The position numbers and the translations under genes are program-made. The notes beneath the pieces are model-generated. The model searched no databases and had not been told where the DNA came from. It was given only the letters and a program-made list of their open reading frames with translations. Source: Jiangella mangrovi (GTDB lineage Bacteria > Actinomycetota > Actinomycetes > Jiangellales > Jiangellaceae). From it: a stretch of DNA of 64,000 nucleotides. The first letter of the stretch is position 1; each line of letters starts with the position of its first letter. The stretch spans positions 1,426,001-1,490,000 of the forward strand of contig NZ_JACHMM010000001.1 in NCBI RefSeq assembly GCF_014204975.1. Direction: 5' to 3'. Positions 7,593-16,301 of this stretch are shown here, piece after piece.

Positions 7593-8504
7593 CTAACTCT
7601 TCACCAGGTAGGAGAAGACGCTCTCGAGCGACTCGTCCGTGGGCGAGACCTCGTAGAGCCGGATGCCCGCGGCGCGGGCGACGCGTGGCAGCACCTCGGT
7701 GAACTGCAGGAACGCCACCGCTTCGACACTCAGCACAGCGCCGTCGAGCTGCACGCCGGCGGTGGAGCCGTCGGCGATGAGCGCGGACGCGAGCGCGCGG
7801 TCGTCGGAGGAGCGGATGACGTACTGGTGCGGCCGGTCGGTCATGAGCCGGCGGATCTCGCGGAAGTCGCCGGACGCGGCGTGCCGGCCGGCGACCATGA
7901 CCTCGATCTGCTGGGCGAGCTGCTCGACCTCTTCGAGGATGTGCGAGCTGAACAACACGGTCCGGCCCTCGGCGCCCATGGAGCGCAGCAGGTCCATGAG
8001 GTGCATCCGCTGCCGTGGGTCCATGCCGTTGAACGGCTCGTCGAGCAGCAGGACGGCGGGGTCGTGGACGAGCGCGGAGGCCATCTTGACCCGCTGCTTC
8101 ATGCCCTTGGAGTACTCGCCGACCTTGCGGGCCTGGGCGAACTCCATCTCGACGGTGGCCAGCGCGCGCTTGGCGGCGGCGCCGGGATCGGGCAGGCCGT
8201 GCAGCTCGGCGTTGGCCAGCACGAACTGCCAGCCGGTGAGGAAGTCGTAGGCCGCCTCGCGCTCGGGCACCAGCCCGACGGTGCGGTAGATCTCGGGGTT
8301 CTTCCAGACGGTGGCGCCGTCGAGGGTGACGGTGCCCGCCGACGGCGCCAGGAACCCGCCCAGCATGTTGATGAGCGTCGACTTGCCCGCGCCGTTGGGT
8401 CCGAGCAGGCCGGTGATGCCGGGACCGATGGTCATGGTGACGTCGTTGACGGCGACGACGTTGCCGTACCACCGCGAGACGGTGTCGACCGACAGGACGC
8501 TCAT
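7593..8504 (-). CDS. ABC transporter ATP-binding protein
   Basis: A 303-aa ATPase with Walker A GPNGAGKST, signature YSKGMKQR (non-canonical, usual for ABC-2 exporters), Walker B AVLLLDEPFNGMDP and the switch histidine in FSSHILEEVEQLA. The ATG at 8504 overlaps the upstream permease stop by one base (TGATG), showing translational coupling. It powers the ABC-2 permease encoded downstream. Confidence 0.9.
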   Translation of the reverse strand: MSVLSVDTVSRWYGNVVAVNDVTMTIGPGITGLLGPNGAGKSTLINMLGGFLAPSAGTVTLDGATVWKNPEIYRTVGLVPEREAAYDFLTGWQFVLANAELHGLPDPGAAAKRALATVEMEFAQARKVGEYSKGMKQRVKMASALVHDPAVLLLDEPFNGMDPRQRMHLMDLLRSMGAEGRTVLFSSHILEEVEQLAQQIEVMVAGRHAASGDFREIRRLMTDRPHQYVIRSSDDRALASALIADGSTAGVQLDGAVLSVEAVAFLQFTEVLPRVARAAGIRLYEVSPTDESLESVFSYLVKS

Positions 8505-9406
8505 CAGATGGAGACCTTCCGGTAGCGCAGGTTCAGCAGGGCCCAGCAGGCACCGATGACCGCGAACGTCACCAGCACGTACACCACACCGCCGAGGTCG
8601 CCCGGCGGTGGCGCGACGGCCGAGGACGAGGCGTCGAGCACCCAGGTCTGGAAGCCGTCGACCAGCGTGATGGGCGACAGCAGCCCCAGCCAGCCGGCGA
8701 GGTCGGCGTTGCCGACCTCGTAGCGGATGATCCCCTGCAGGGCGCTGACGGCGGCGAAGCTCAGCGCGAAGAGGGTGATGATGGCGGCGACTCCGAGCCC
8801 GCGCCGTGGCGTCAGCGAGGCGATGACGAGCCCGACCCCGGCGAACACCACCGAGAACACCGCCACGCCGACCAGCGCCAGCAGCAGGTCGCCGGTCTCG
8901 CGGCCGGCCGGGAACTCGGCCAGCAGCGCGCCGACGTACATGATCAGCAGCGGCGCCGTCAGCAGCAGGAACAGCGCCGTGGCTAGCCCGCCGAACTTCG
9001 CCAGCACGTAGTCCGAGCGCTCCAGCGGCCGCGAGAAGTACAGCGGCACGGTCTTGAACCGCAGGTCGCGTGAGAGCGACACCGGCGCCTGAGCCGCCAC
9101 GAAGATCGTCAGGATGCCCTGGGTGACGACGACGTAGCGTGAGTACGGCAGTGGCAGCTCGGTCATGATGCTGGACGTGACGTTGGCGATGACGGTGATG
9201 ATGAACGCGGGCAGGCACATGACGCCCAGCAGCAGCATCGGCAGCACCTTCGCCCGCGCCGACCGGCCGAGGCCGTAGGCGCCGCGCAGGCTCTGCGCGA
9301 ACAGCGCCCGGGTGACCTGACGGCGGCCGAGGCGCGGCCCGTCGTACTTGCGGTAGCCGATGTCGTGGATGACACCCGAAGGCGGATTGGTCATCGGGCT
9401 GCTCAT
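8504..9406 (-). CDS. ABC-2 type transporter permease
   Basis: A 300-aa permease with a long cytoplasmic N-terminus (HDIGYRKYDGPRLGRR, typical of this group) and about six transmembrane helices. The loop RDLRFKTVPLYFSRPLERSDYVLAKF is the ABC-2 amphipathic element. Its ATG overlaps the preceding ATPase stop as ATGA. Second gene of the four-gene exporter operon; it probably works with the ATPase encoded at 9403-10305. Confidence 0.87.
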   Translation of the reverse strand: MSSPMTNPPSGVIHDIGYRKYDGPRLGRRQVTRALFAQSLRGAYGLGRSARAKVLPMLLLGVMCLPAFIITVIANVTSSIMTELPLPYSRYVVVTQGILTIFVAAQAPVSLSRDLRFKTVPLYFSRPLERSDYVLAKFGGLATALFLLLTAPLLIMYVGALLAEFPAGRETGDLLLALVGVAVFSVVFAGVGLVIASLTPRRGLGVAAIITLFALSFAAVSALQGIIRYEVGNADLAGWLGLLSPITLVDGFQTWVLDASSSAVAPPPGDLGGVVYVLVTFAVIGACWALLNLRYRKVSI

Positions 9407-10305
9407 GCCTGGTCCTCTCCGAAGACCTCCGAGATGTGGTGCCGGCCCTGCTCCAGCCGGATCAGCCCGACCCCCTGGGCGGCGACGGTGTCGCGGACGA
9501 CGTCGTAGACCACGTCGTCGTCGAGCGGCAGCACCAGCAGCCGGCCGTCGCGCTTCACCGTCAGCCCGGCGGCCGACAGCGCGTCGGCGACGGCGTCGGA
9601 GCCGGACGACACCTCGACCACCAGCGACTGGCTTGTACGGGTGAACTCCGACGTCGACGACGACCGCAGCAGCTTGCCGCCGTCGATGACGACCACGTGG
9701 TCGGAGATGCGCTCGAGCTCGCCGAGCAGGTGCGACGTCACCAGCACCGTGATGCCGAACTCGGCCCAGATGCGCCGGATGAGCAGCAGCATCTCGTCGC
9801 GGCCGACGGGGTCCAGCCCGTTGGTCGGCTCGTCGAGCATGACGATCTCGGGGTCGTGCACGAGCGCCTGGGCCAGCTTGACCCGCTGCTTCATGCCGGT
9901 GGAGTAGCCGCCGATGGGGCGGTAGCGCTCTTCGTAGAGGCCGACGTGACGCAGGGTGTCGGCGGTCCGCTCGCGCGCGGCGTTGGCCGGCAGCCCGGAC
10001 ATGCGGGCCATGTGCACGACGAACTCGGTGGCGGACACGTCGCCGGGCAGGCAGTCGTGCTCGGGCATGTAGCCGACCCGTTCGCGGATCTCGGGGCCGT
10101 CCTTGGCGACGTCGAGCCCGAAGACGCGGGCGCCGCCGGAGGTCGCCGGGGACAGGCCGAGCAGGATCTTGATCAGTGTCGACTTCCCCGCGCCGTTGGC
10201 GCCGACGAGCCCGACGACGCCCGGCTCGACGTCGATGGTGAGCCGGTCGAGCGCGGTGGTCGCCGGGAACCGTTTCGTCAGGTCCTCGGTCTGGATGACT
10301 GGCAC
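9403..10305 (-). CDS. ABC transporter ATP-binding protein
   Basis: A 300-aa ATPase with Walker A GANGAGKST, signature YSTGMKQRVKLAQAL, Walker B EIVMLDEPTNGLDP and TSHLLGELERISDH. GTG start at 10305; no strong ribosome site is seen, so it may be leaderless. First gene of the four-gene ABC operon. The two ATPases are diverged paralogues, so the operon may encode two half-systems or one heteromeric exporter. Confidence 0.9.
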   Translation of the reverse strand: MPVIQTEDLTKRFPATTALDRLTIDVEPGVVGLVGANGAGKSTLIKILLGLSPATSGGARVFGLDVAKDGPEIRERVGYMPEHDCLPGDVSATEFVVHMARMSGLPANAARERTADTLRHVGLYEERYRPIGGYSTGMKQRVKLAQALVHDPEIVMLDEPTNGLDPVGRDEMLLLIRRIWAEFGITVLVTSHLLGELERISDHVVVIDGGKLLRSSSTSEFTRTSQSLVVEVSSGSDAVADALSAAGLTVKRDGRLLVLPLDDDVVYDVVRDTVAAQGVGLIRLEQGRHHISEVFGEDQA

Positions 10306-10436
10306 GGCTCGACGCTACCGGTGCCGTCCCGCGATGCGCGTCGGGCGGTGGTACGACACGCGATGTCATCCCGCAGTACGACCCTCCCCGAGCCGGTGGC
10401 GCGGGCGACCCTGAGCCGCGTCTCAGGGTCGGTGGG

Positions 10437-11816
10437 TCAGATCCGGTCGGCGGCCTTGCGGGCGGCGACCTGGACGGGGTCCCACACCGACGAGAACGGC
10501 GGCGCGTAGGCGAGGTCGGTCATGGCCAGCTCGCCCACCGTCAGCTCGGTCCACAGCGCCATGGCGCAGACGTCGATGCGCTTGGCCGAGCCGTCGCGGC
10601 CGACGATCTGCGCACCCAGCAGCCGGCCAGTCGGGCGCTCGGCGACCATCTTGACGGTGATCGGCTTCGTGCCGGGGAAGTAGCCGGACCGCGTCGTCGA
10701 CTCGATGGTGACGGCGACGTGGTCGATGCCGGCGTCGACGGCGTCGCCCTCGGTCAGCCCGGTGCGAGCGAGTTCGAGGTCGCACACCTTCGTCAGCGCG
10801 GTGCCGACGATGCCGGGGAACCGGGCCGACCCGCCGCCGAGGTTGGTGCCCAGCACCTTTCCCTGCTTGTTCGCGTGCGTCCCCAGCGGCACGTGCACCC
10901 AGTCGCGGCGGACCCGGTCCCACGTCTCGACGCAGTCGCCGGCCGCCCAGACGCCGTCGGCCACCCGCTGGGTGTCGTCGGTGCGCAACCCGCCCGTGGG
11001 GCCCAGCGGCAGCCCGGCGGCGCGGGCGAGGTCGGTGGCCGGCCGCACGCCGGTGCCGAGCACGACGATGTCCGCCTCGAACGTGCCGGCGTCGGTGACC
11101 ACGGCGCGCACCGCACCGCTGCCGCCGTCGCCGTCGCCTTCGGTCTCGAACGCGGTCACGCCCGCGCCGGTGACGACGTCCATCCCCATGTTCTCCATGG
11201 CGGCGTGCACCTGCGTGCCGAGGTCGGGGTCGAGGGTGTTCATGGGCTCCGGGCCACGGTCGACGACGGTGACCGCGAGGCCCCGGCGCACCATCGCCTC
11301 GGCCATCTCGAGCCCGATGTACCCGGCGCCGACGACGACCGCGCGGCGCAGCTCGCGGCCGCCGCCGAGCGCCCGCAGCACGGCGCCGCCGTCGTCGAGC
11401 GTCTGCACGCCGAAGATGCCCGGTGCCTCGGCCCCGGGGACGTCCGGGCGGACGGGGGTGGCGCCGGTGGCGATGATCAGCTGGTCGTAGCCGAGCCGCT
11501 CGGTGCGGCCCGCGGCGTGGTCGTGCACCTCGACCCAGCCGGCGCCGGTGTCGACGGCGGTCGCTTCGGTGAGCAGCCGGACGTCGATGCCGTTGGCGCG
11601 GTGCTGCTCGGGCGTGCGGGCCACCAGCGCGTCGGCCGAGGCGACGTCGCCGGCGATCCAGTACGGGATGCCGCACGCGGAGTAGGACGTCCAGTGCCCG
11701 CGGTCGACGGCGACGACGTCGAGGTCGCGGCCGGTCGACTTCGCCGTGCGCAACGCCTGCGACGCGGCACTCATGCCGCCGGCGTCGGCACCGATCACGA
11801 CCACACGCTCAGCCAT
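10437..11816 (-). CDS. FAD-dependent pyridine nucleotide-disulfide oxidoreductase (CoA-disulfide reductase / NADH oxidase-like)
   Basis: A 459-aa flavoenzyme. It has FAD-binding GADAGGMSAA, the single active-site cysteine in YSACGIPYWIAG, NAD(P)-binding VVGAGYIGLEMAEAM, a second FAD motif VWAAGDC, and a C-terminal dimerisation domain. The lone cysteine is the pattern of CoA-disulfide reductases and NADH oxidases, which keep CoA reduced or consume oxygen. Its ATG overlaps the upstream methyltransferase stop by 8 bp, so the two are translated together. Confidence 0.85.
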   Translation of the reverse strand: MAERVVVIGADAGGMSAASQALRTAKSTGRDLDVVAVDRGHWTSYSACGIPYWIAGDVASADALVARTPEQHRANGIDVRLLTEATAVDTGAGWVEVHDHAAGRTERLGYDQLIIATGATPVRPDVPGAEAPGIFGVQTLDDGGAVLRALGGGRELRRAVVVGAGYIGLEMAEAMVRRGLAVTVVDRGPEPMNTLDPDLGTQVHAAMENMGMDVVTGAGVTAFETEGDGDGGSGAVRAVVTDAGTFEADIVVLGTGVRPATDLARAAGLPLGPTGGLRTDDTQRVADGVWAAGDCVETWDRVRRDWVHVPLGTHANKQGKVLGTNLGGGSARFPGIVGTALTKVCDLELARTGLTEGDAVDAGIDHVAVTIESTTRSGYFPGTKPITVKMVAERPTGRLLGAQIVGRDGSAKRIDVCAMALWTELTVGELAMTDLAYAPPFSSVWDPVQVAARKAADRI

Positions 11817-12510
11817 CGCCACCTCCGGGAACGACGTGCCGGCGGATCCAGGCGTGCATGGCGATGGCCGCCGCGGCGCCGGCGTTGATGGACCGGGTCG
11901 ACCCGAACTGCGCGATCGACAGGACCGCGTCGACGTGCTCGCGCGCGGCCTCGGACAGACCGGGGCCCTCCTGCCCGAACAACAGGACGCAGGCGCGCGG
12001 GAGGGGGTAGGTCTCGAGCGGCACCGACCCGGGGAGGTTGTCGATGCCGATGACGGGCACGCCCTCGGCATGCGCCCAGGCGGCCAGGGCGGCGAGGTCG
12101 GCGTGGTGGCGGACGTGCTGGTAGCGGTCGGTGACCATGGCGCCGCGGCGGTTCCAGCGGCGGCGGCCGACGATGTGCACCTCGGCGGCGAGGAACGCGT
12201 TCGCCGTCCGCACCACCGAGCCGATGTTGAAGTCGTGCTGCCAGTTCTCGATCGCCACGTGGAACGGGTGCCGCCGCCGGTCGAGGTCGGCGACGATGGC
12301 CTCGTTGCTCCAGTAGCGGTACTGGTCGACGACGTTGCGGCGGTCGCCCTGGGCGAGCAGCTCCGGGTCGTACCGCGGGTCGTCGGGCGGCGGGCCCGGC
12401 CACGGGCCCACACCCGGCAGGTCCGGGCCGCGCTCCGGACCACTCTCCGGGTCCCGCTCCGGCCCGTCGGGCACCGGCTCCGGCCCGTCGGGCACCGCCT
12501 CCTCGCTCAC
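11809..12510 (-). CDS. TrmH-family (SPOUT) RNA 2'-O-methyltransferase
   Basis: About 233 aa with the three SPOUT motifs: NIGSVVRTANAF (motif 1), VLLFGQEGPGLS (motif 2) and SIAQFGSTRSINAGAAAAIAMH (motif 3, forming the SAM-binding knot). It methylates a tRNA or rRNA ribose. The first 40 residues are a low-complexity acidic, proline-rich stretch with PDGPE-type repeats, so the start is uncertain: GTG at 12510 or TTG at 12519. The gene is coupled to the downstream oxidoreductase by an 8-bp overlap. Confidence 0.85.
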   Translation of the reverse strand: MSEEAVPDGPEPVPDGPERDPESGPERGPDLPGVGPWPGPPPDDPRYDPELLAQGDRRNVVDQYRYWSNEAIVADLDRRRHPFHVAIENWQHDFNIGSVVRTANAFLAAEVHIVGRRRWNRRGAMVTDRYQHVRHHADLAALAAWAHAEGVPVIGIDNLPGSVPLETYPLPRACVLLFGQEGPGLSEAAREHVDAVLSIAQFGSTRSINAGAAAAIAMHAWIRRHVVPGGGDG

Positions 12511-12542
12511 GGTGCCCAACGGTAGCCGGGATCGTGCTGCTG

Positions 12543-13283
12543 TCAGCCCTGGGCCTTGAGCTTGTCCAGAGCGGTGGCGGCCAGCGCGTTCAGGTCGAAC
12601 GTCGTGGACTCCGGGTTGCCGGCGACATAGACGCCGCGGTCGCCGTCGATCATGTAGATGACGCGGGTGGGGACGGCCGGCAGGTTCGCCGACTCCGTGA
12701 CGGTCTCGACCGCGATGACCTCGTCGGCGTCGACCTCGGGCGCCTCGACCGTCGTGGTGCGGACGGTCATGTCGAGGGTCTGGCCGGCGGCCTCGCCGCT
12801 GATGGTGATCTCGCCGCAGCGGTCGTAGTAGTCCTGGACGCTCGCGACGTCGTCGGCGCTGGCGCCGGTGTAGACGGCGTTGACCAGCACGTCGGTACCG
12901 GAGGTCGCCGACATGCCGGCCGACTCCGCACCGTCCTTCTGCAGCGGGTTGCTGTCGTAGGCCTGGCAGTCGGCCGGCTCGTACGTGACGCCCTCGAGCA
13001 TCTGCGCCATGCCCTCGGCGGCGCTGCTCAGCTGGGCGACGTCGAACGCGGACACGGTGGCGCCCTCGGGGAGGTCCTCGGCCGTCAGCAGCGCGCCCTG
13101 CAGGCCGGTGGCGGCCTCGCCGCCCTCCTCCTCGGCGGCGGGGTCGTCGCCCGCGGGGGTCTCGTCGGCCGCGGCGGTCTCCTCGCTCGCGGCGGTCTCG
13201 TCGGCGGCCGGGTCGTCGTCACCGCCGCACGCGGCGAGGAACAGGGTGGCGGCCACAAGCGCAGAAATTCCGAGCTTTCGCAT
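12543..13283 (-). CDS. Secreted lipoprotein of unknown function
   Basis: A 246-aa lipoprotein. A signal peptide with lipobox LAAC (Cys 19) is followed by an acidic D/E/A/P-rich linker to about residue 60 and then a globular domain with two cysteines (PADCQAY and YDRCGEI) that probably form a disulfide. It resembles actinobacterial sensor-domain or DUF5642-type lipoproteins. The ATG at 13283 is fixed by the signal peptide. It is divergent from the ECF sigma gene. Confidence 0.75.
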   Translation of the reverse strand: MRKLGISALVAATLFLAACGGDDDPAADETAASEETAAADETPAGDDPAAEEEGGEAATGLQGALLTAEDLPEGATVSAFDVAQLSSAAEGMAQMLEGVTYEPADCQAYDSNPLQKDGAESAGMSATSGTDVLVNAVYTGASADDVASVQDYYDRCGEITISGEAAGQTLDMTVRTTTVEAPEVDADEVIAVETVTESANLPAVPTRVIYMIDGDRGVYVAGNPESTTFDLNALAATALDKLKAQG

Positions 13284-13469
13284 GATGTGTCTGAATCCTT
13301 GACTGAGGGGTGTGCATAGGACATCCCCTGACATGAGCAGTCGTATCCGCTGTCACGCAGGGGAACGGCGGCAAATCTACCGACCGCCGGGCGCCCGCGT
13401 GGGCGGTGCGCCAGATTCGCCCCGGACGGACGATGCAGCGGTTCGGGCACTCCGGCCCGTCAGAGAGGC

Positions 13470-13952
13470 ATGGGCGTGGACTTTCACGAGTACGTGGCGA
13501 GCCGGCGGCAGCCGCTGCTGCGCCTCGCGTACCTCCTGACGGGCGACACGCACCTGGCCGAGGACGTCGTCCAGACGGCATTGCTGCAGGCCTTCCGCCA
13601 ATGGCGGCGAGTGAGCCGGGCCGATCAGCCCGACGCCTACGTGCGCCGGATGGTGGTCAACGCCTTCATCGACCGCAAGCGCCGGCACAGCTCGTCCGAG
13701 GCCCCGACGGCACCCGCCGACCTGCCCGCAACGCCCCAGCGCGACCACACCGACGACCACGCCGAGCGGTCGGTCATGTGGAGGTCGCTGGCCGGGTTGC
13801 CTCGGGTCCAGCGGGCGGTGCTCGTGCTGCGGTTCTACGAGGACCTCGACGACGCCCGCATCGCCGAACTGCTGGGCACCTCGCCATCGACGGTCCGGTC
13901 GAACGCCTCTCGGGCCCTGGCGACACTGCGGAAGGAGTGGACCCGTGTCTGA
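13470..13952 (+). CDS. ECF sigma factor, SigE-like group
   Basis: A 160-aa ECF factor. Sigma region 2 spans about residues 8-70 (LLRLAYLLTGDTHLAEDVVQTALLQAF) and region 4 about residues 105-155 (LPRVQRAVLVLRFYEDL, then the helix-turn-helix IAELLGTSPSTVRSNASRAL). It belongs to the short SigE-type group common in actinomycetes. ATG at 13470 after GAGAGG. The next gene overlaps by 8 bp and probably encodes its membrane regulator. Confidence 0.88.
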   Translation: MGVDFHEYVASRRQPLLRLAYLLTGDTHLAEDVVQTALLQAFRQWRRVSRADQPDAYVRRMVVNAFIDRKRRHSSSEAPTAPADLPATPQRDHTDDHAERSVMWRSLAGLPRVQRAVLVLRFYEDLDDARIAELLGTSPSTVRSNASRALATLRKEWTRV

Positions 13953-14832
13953 CCCCGACGACGAGTTCGAGACCGCTTTGCGGACCGCCCTGCTCGATCG
14001 CGCCGCGCAAGCGCCGTCCGGGGACGACCTCGCCGACACTGTCACGCGCCTGGGAGTCGCCCGCCGGCGACGTCGGCGGATCGCGGGCGCCGGGGCGGTT
14101 CTGGTGGGCGGTGTGATGGCGGGTCTCGCCGCCGCCGGATCCGTCCCGTTCGCCGGCGGGCCCGACACCCCCGCTCCCGCAGAAACCCCGGAGGCGCCGG
14201 AGATCTCCATCGCCATCGACGGGCCCATCACCTGCGAGCCGGCCGGCTGGCCGGCGTTCGATCCCGCGCTGCTCACCGAGCGCCCGCCCCTCCCGCCGCA
14301 CAGCCGCCTGGGCCGCGCGATGATCGGAGCTCCGCCGGAGAACGGGACGATCACGGGGCAGACCCTGGTGACAGAGGACGGCTCGACGGCGTACGTCCTC
14401 GTCTGGATGGGCGACGGCGCGATCGCGGCTCGCTACGAGTACCTGACCGAGGGCTACGGCGGGTGGTACCTCGAGTCCAGCTCGACCTGCGAGCCGGAGC
14501 TGGCGTTCGACGACGGGCTGCAACCGGCCGAGTGGGCTCTCGCCGGCCAGGAGCCGGGACCGGATTCCACCGCCATCGAGATCCGGGTGAGCAGCGCCGT
14601 GGGCTGTGCGGGCGACCTCTCGGTCGAGGGCCGGCTGGCCGACGTCGTCGTCGACGAGCGCGACGACGCCGTGCTGATCGCACCTCGGCTGCACCCGCTG
14701 CCGCCGGGGTCGTTCGCGTGCCAGCGAACCGAACCGGCATCACTCACCGTCGAGCTGACCGAGCCTCTGGGGGACCGGCAGATCCTGGACGGTCGCTGGT
14801 ATCCGGCGCGGCCGCCGTCCGTCGAGCCGTAG
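13945..14832 (+). CDS. Membrane protein coupled to ECF sigma, probable anti-sigma factor
   Basis: A 295-aa protein with a short cytoplasmic N-terminus (about 45 residues), a basic RRRRRR stretch, one transmembrane helix (about 47-67) and a large extracytoplasmic domain with several cysteines. This topology, and the 8-bp overlap with the sigma gene stop, is what single-pass anti-sigma factors show. No zinc-binding HxxxCxxC motif is seen, so it is not a ZAS-type anti-sigma. The role is inferred from context. Confidence 0.65.
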   Translation: MSDPDDEFETALRTALLDRAAQAPSGDDLADTVTRLGVARRRRRRIAGAGAVLVGGVMAGLAAAGSVPFAGGPDTPAPAETPEAPEISIAIDGPITCEPAGWPAFDPALLTERPPLPPHSRLGRAMIGAPPENGTITGQTLVTEDGSTAYVLVWMGDGAIAARYEYLTEGYGGWYLESSSTCEPELAFDDGLQPAEWALAGQEPGPDSTAIEIRVSSAVGCAGDLSVEGRLADVVVDERDDAVLIAPRLHPLPPGSFACQRTEPASLTVELTEPLGDRQILDGRWYPARPPSVEP

Positions 14833-14899
14833 GGCGTGGCGATTGGATCGTCGGCAGGCCGTCGTCGACCACCGCCCCACTGCGCATCAGCCAGGTCGA

Positions 14900-14981
14900 T
14901 GTGAGATCTCTGTGCTATCTGTGTGGCGCTGCTGTCGCTGTGACAACAGTTTCCTCACCCACTCAGCGCAGTGATCTCACA
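14900..14981 (+). repeat. Palindromic intergenic repeat, copy B (82 bp)
   Basis: Bounded by perfect 9-bp ends TGTGAGATC/GATCTCACA that extend imperfectly to about 16 bp (CTGTGC versus the inverse of GCGCAG). The left 73 bp match the 4842 element at about 80%. No coding frame is supported. The copy lies between convergent genes. Confidence 0.78.
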
Positions 14982-15063
14982 TCGCTGCGATGCTGTCAGC
15001 GCCCGAAAGGGCCGGAAGCCGCACCCCGCGACGGTCGGGCCGCCGAAGATCCGTCAGACACCC

Positions 15064-15603
15064 CTAGAGGCCGAGGTCGGCCTGGGAGTAGGCGGCCCGG
15101 TACTCGAGTCCGGCCGCCTCGATGCGCTCCTTCGACCCGGTGGCGCGATCGACGATGACGGCGACGGCGACGACCTCGGCGCCGGCCTCGCGCAGCGCCT
15201 CGACGGCGGTCAGCACGCTGCCGCCGGTGGTGGAGGTGTCCTCGACGGCGAGGACGCGGCGCCCGGTGACGTCGGGGCCCTCGATCTGCCGGCGCAGGCC
15301 GTGCTGCTTGGCGTCCTTGCGCACCACGAACGCGTCCAGTGTGCGCCCGCCGGCCGACGCGGCGTGCAGCATCGACGTGGCGACGGGGTCGGCGCCGAGG
15401 GTGAGGCCGCCGACGGCGTCGAAGGCGAGGTCGGCGGTGAGGTCGTTCATCACCCGCCCGACCAGCGGGGCCGCCGCGCCGTCGAGCGTGATGCGGCGCA
15501 GGTCGACGTAGTAGTCGGCCTCCTTGCCCGACGACAGCACGACCTTGCCGTGCACGACGGCCTTCTCGGTGATGTGGCGGCGCAACTCGTCCCAGGCACT
15601 CAC
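15064..15603 (-). CDS. pyrE: Orotate phosphoribosyltransferase
   Basis: A 179-aa enzyme that joins orotate and PRPP to give OMP in pyrimidine synthesis. Hallmarks are GKVVLSSGKEADYYVDLRR at the N-terminus, VVRKDAKQHG, and the PRPP loop VLAVEDTSTTGGS. GTG start at 15603. A TACGCT -10-like hexamer (612-617 of the 15 kb block, minus strand) lies 8 nt upstream, so the message may be leaderless. Its start is only 30 bp from the divergent hydrolase start. Confidence 0.93.
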   Translation of the reverse strand: MSAWDELRRHITEKAVVHGKVVLSSGKEADYYVDLRRITLDGAAAPLVGRVMNDLTADLAFDAVGGLTLGADPVATSMLHAASAGGRTLDAFVVRKDAKQHGLRRQIEGPDVTGRRVLAVEDTSTTGGSVLTAVEALREAGAEVVAVAVIVDRATGSKERIEAAGLEYRAAYSQADLGL

Positions 15604-15633
15604 GAGACACGAGCGTACGGCAGGCTGTGCACC

Positions 15634-16275
15634 GTGCAGCCAGGTGCCGTCGTCGTCGTGTCCGGCCCGCTCGGTCCGTGGGCCGCCGGGCGCCGCCTCG
15701 TCGAGCACGAAAGCCTCCCCTGCCCCGTCGTCGTCGCCGAGCCGGTCGCCGATCGCAAGCCGTACGCCGTCGCCTGGCTCGCCACCGCCGCCCGCGAACT
15801 GCTCGCCGCCGCTCCGCCGGCGCCGCTGCTCCTCGTCGCGCACGGCACGGCCGGCCCGCTGCTGCCCGCGCTCGCTCGCGCCCAACGAGCCGCCGGCCGT
15901 CGCGTGGGCGGCTACGTCTTCGCCGACGCCACCCTGCCGCGGACGGGGTCGCCGTCGCACCTCGACCTGCTGCGCGCGGCCGACGGCCCCGCGGCGGACG
16001 CCGTCCACACCACCTTGCACGACGGCGTCAGCTGGCCGCCGGGCGCCGCCCACCCGGGCGACCACGACTTCTGGACCGAGCGGCTGCCGCCCGCCCCGGA
16101 CTGGCCCGACGCGCCGTGCGGGTACCTGCGCACCGGCGCCGACGTCCCCGGCATCGGCCCGGCGGACTTCTGGGCGCGGTCGGCGGCGGCCCGCGGCTGG
16201 CCCGCACGCACCGTGGCCGACGGCGAGGACGTGGCGGACGCGCTGGCCGGGCTGATCGCCGCGCTGCCCGGCTGA
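15634..16275 (+). CDS. Alpha/beta-hydrolase-like protein lacking the usual nucleophile
   Basis: A 213-aa protein with an alpha/beta-hydrolase-like layout: an early VVVVSGPLGPW strand, LLLVAHGTAGPLL where the nucleophile elbow should be, and a C-terminal histidine-poor tail. The elbow reads HGTAG instead of GxSxG, so the catalytic serine is missing and hydrolase activity is doubtful. GTG at 15634 is the best start. It is divergent from pyrE. Function unknown. Confidence 0.6.
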   Translation: MQPGAVVVVSGPLGPWAAGRRLVEHESLPCPVVVAEPVADRKPYAVAWLATAARELLAAAPPAPLLLVAHGTAGPLLPALARAQRAAGRRVGGYVFADATLPRTGSPSHLDLLRAADGPAADAVHTTLHDGVSWPPGAAHPGDHDFWTERLPPAPDWPDAPCGYLRTGADVPGIGPADFWARSAAARGWPARTVADGEDVADALAGLIAALPG

Positions 16276-16301
16276 ACGCGGCGGCGACCAGCGCCCGCGG
16301 A

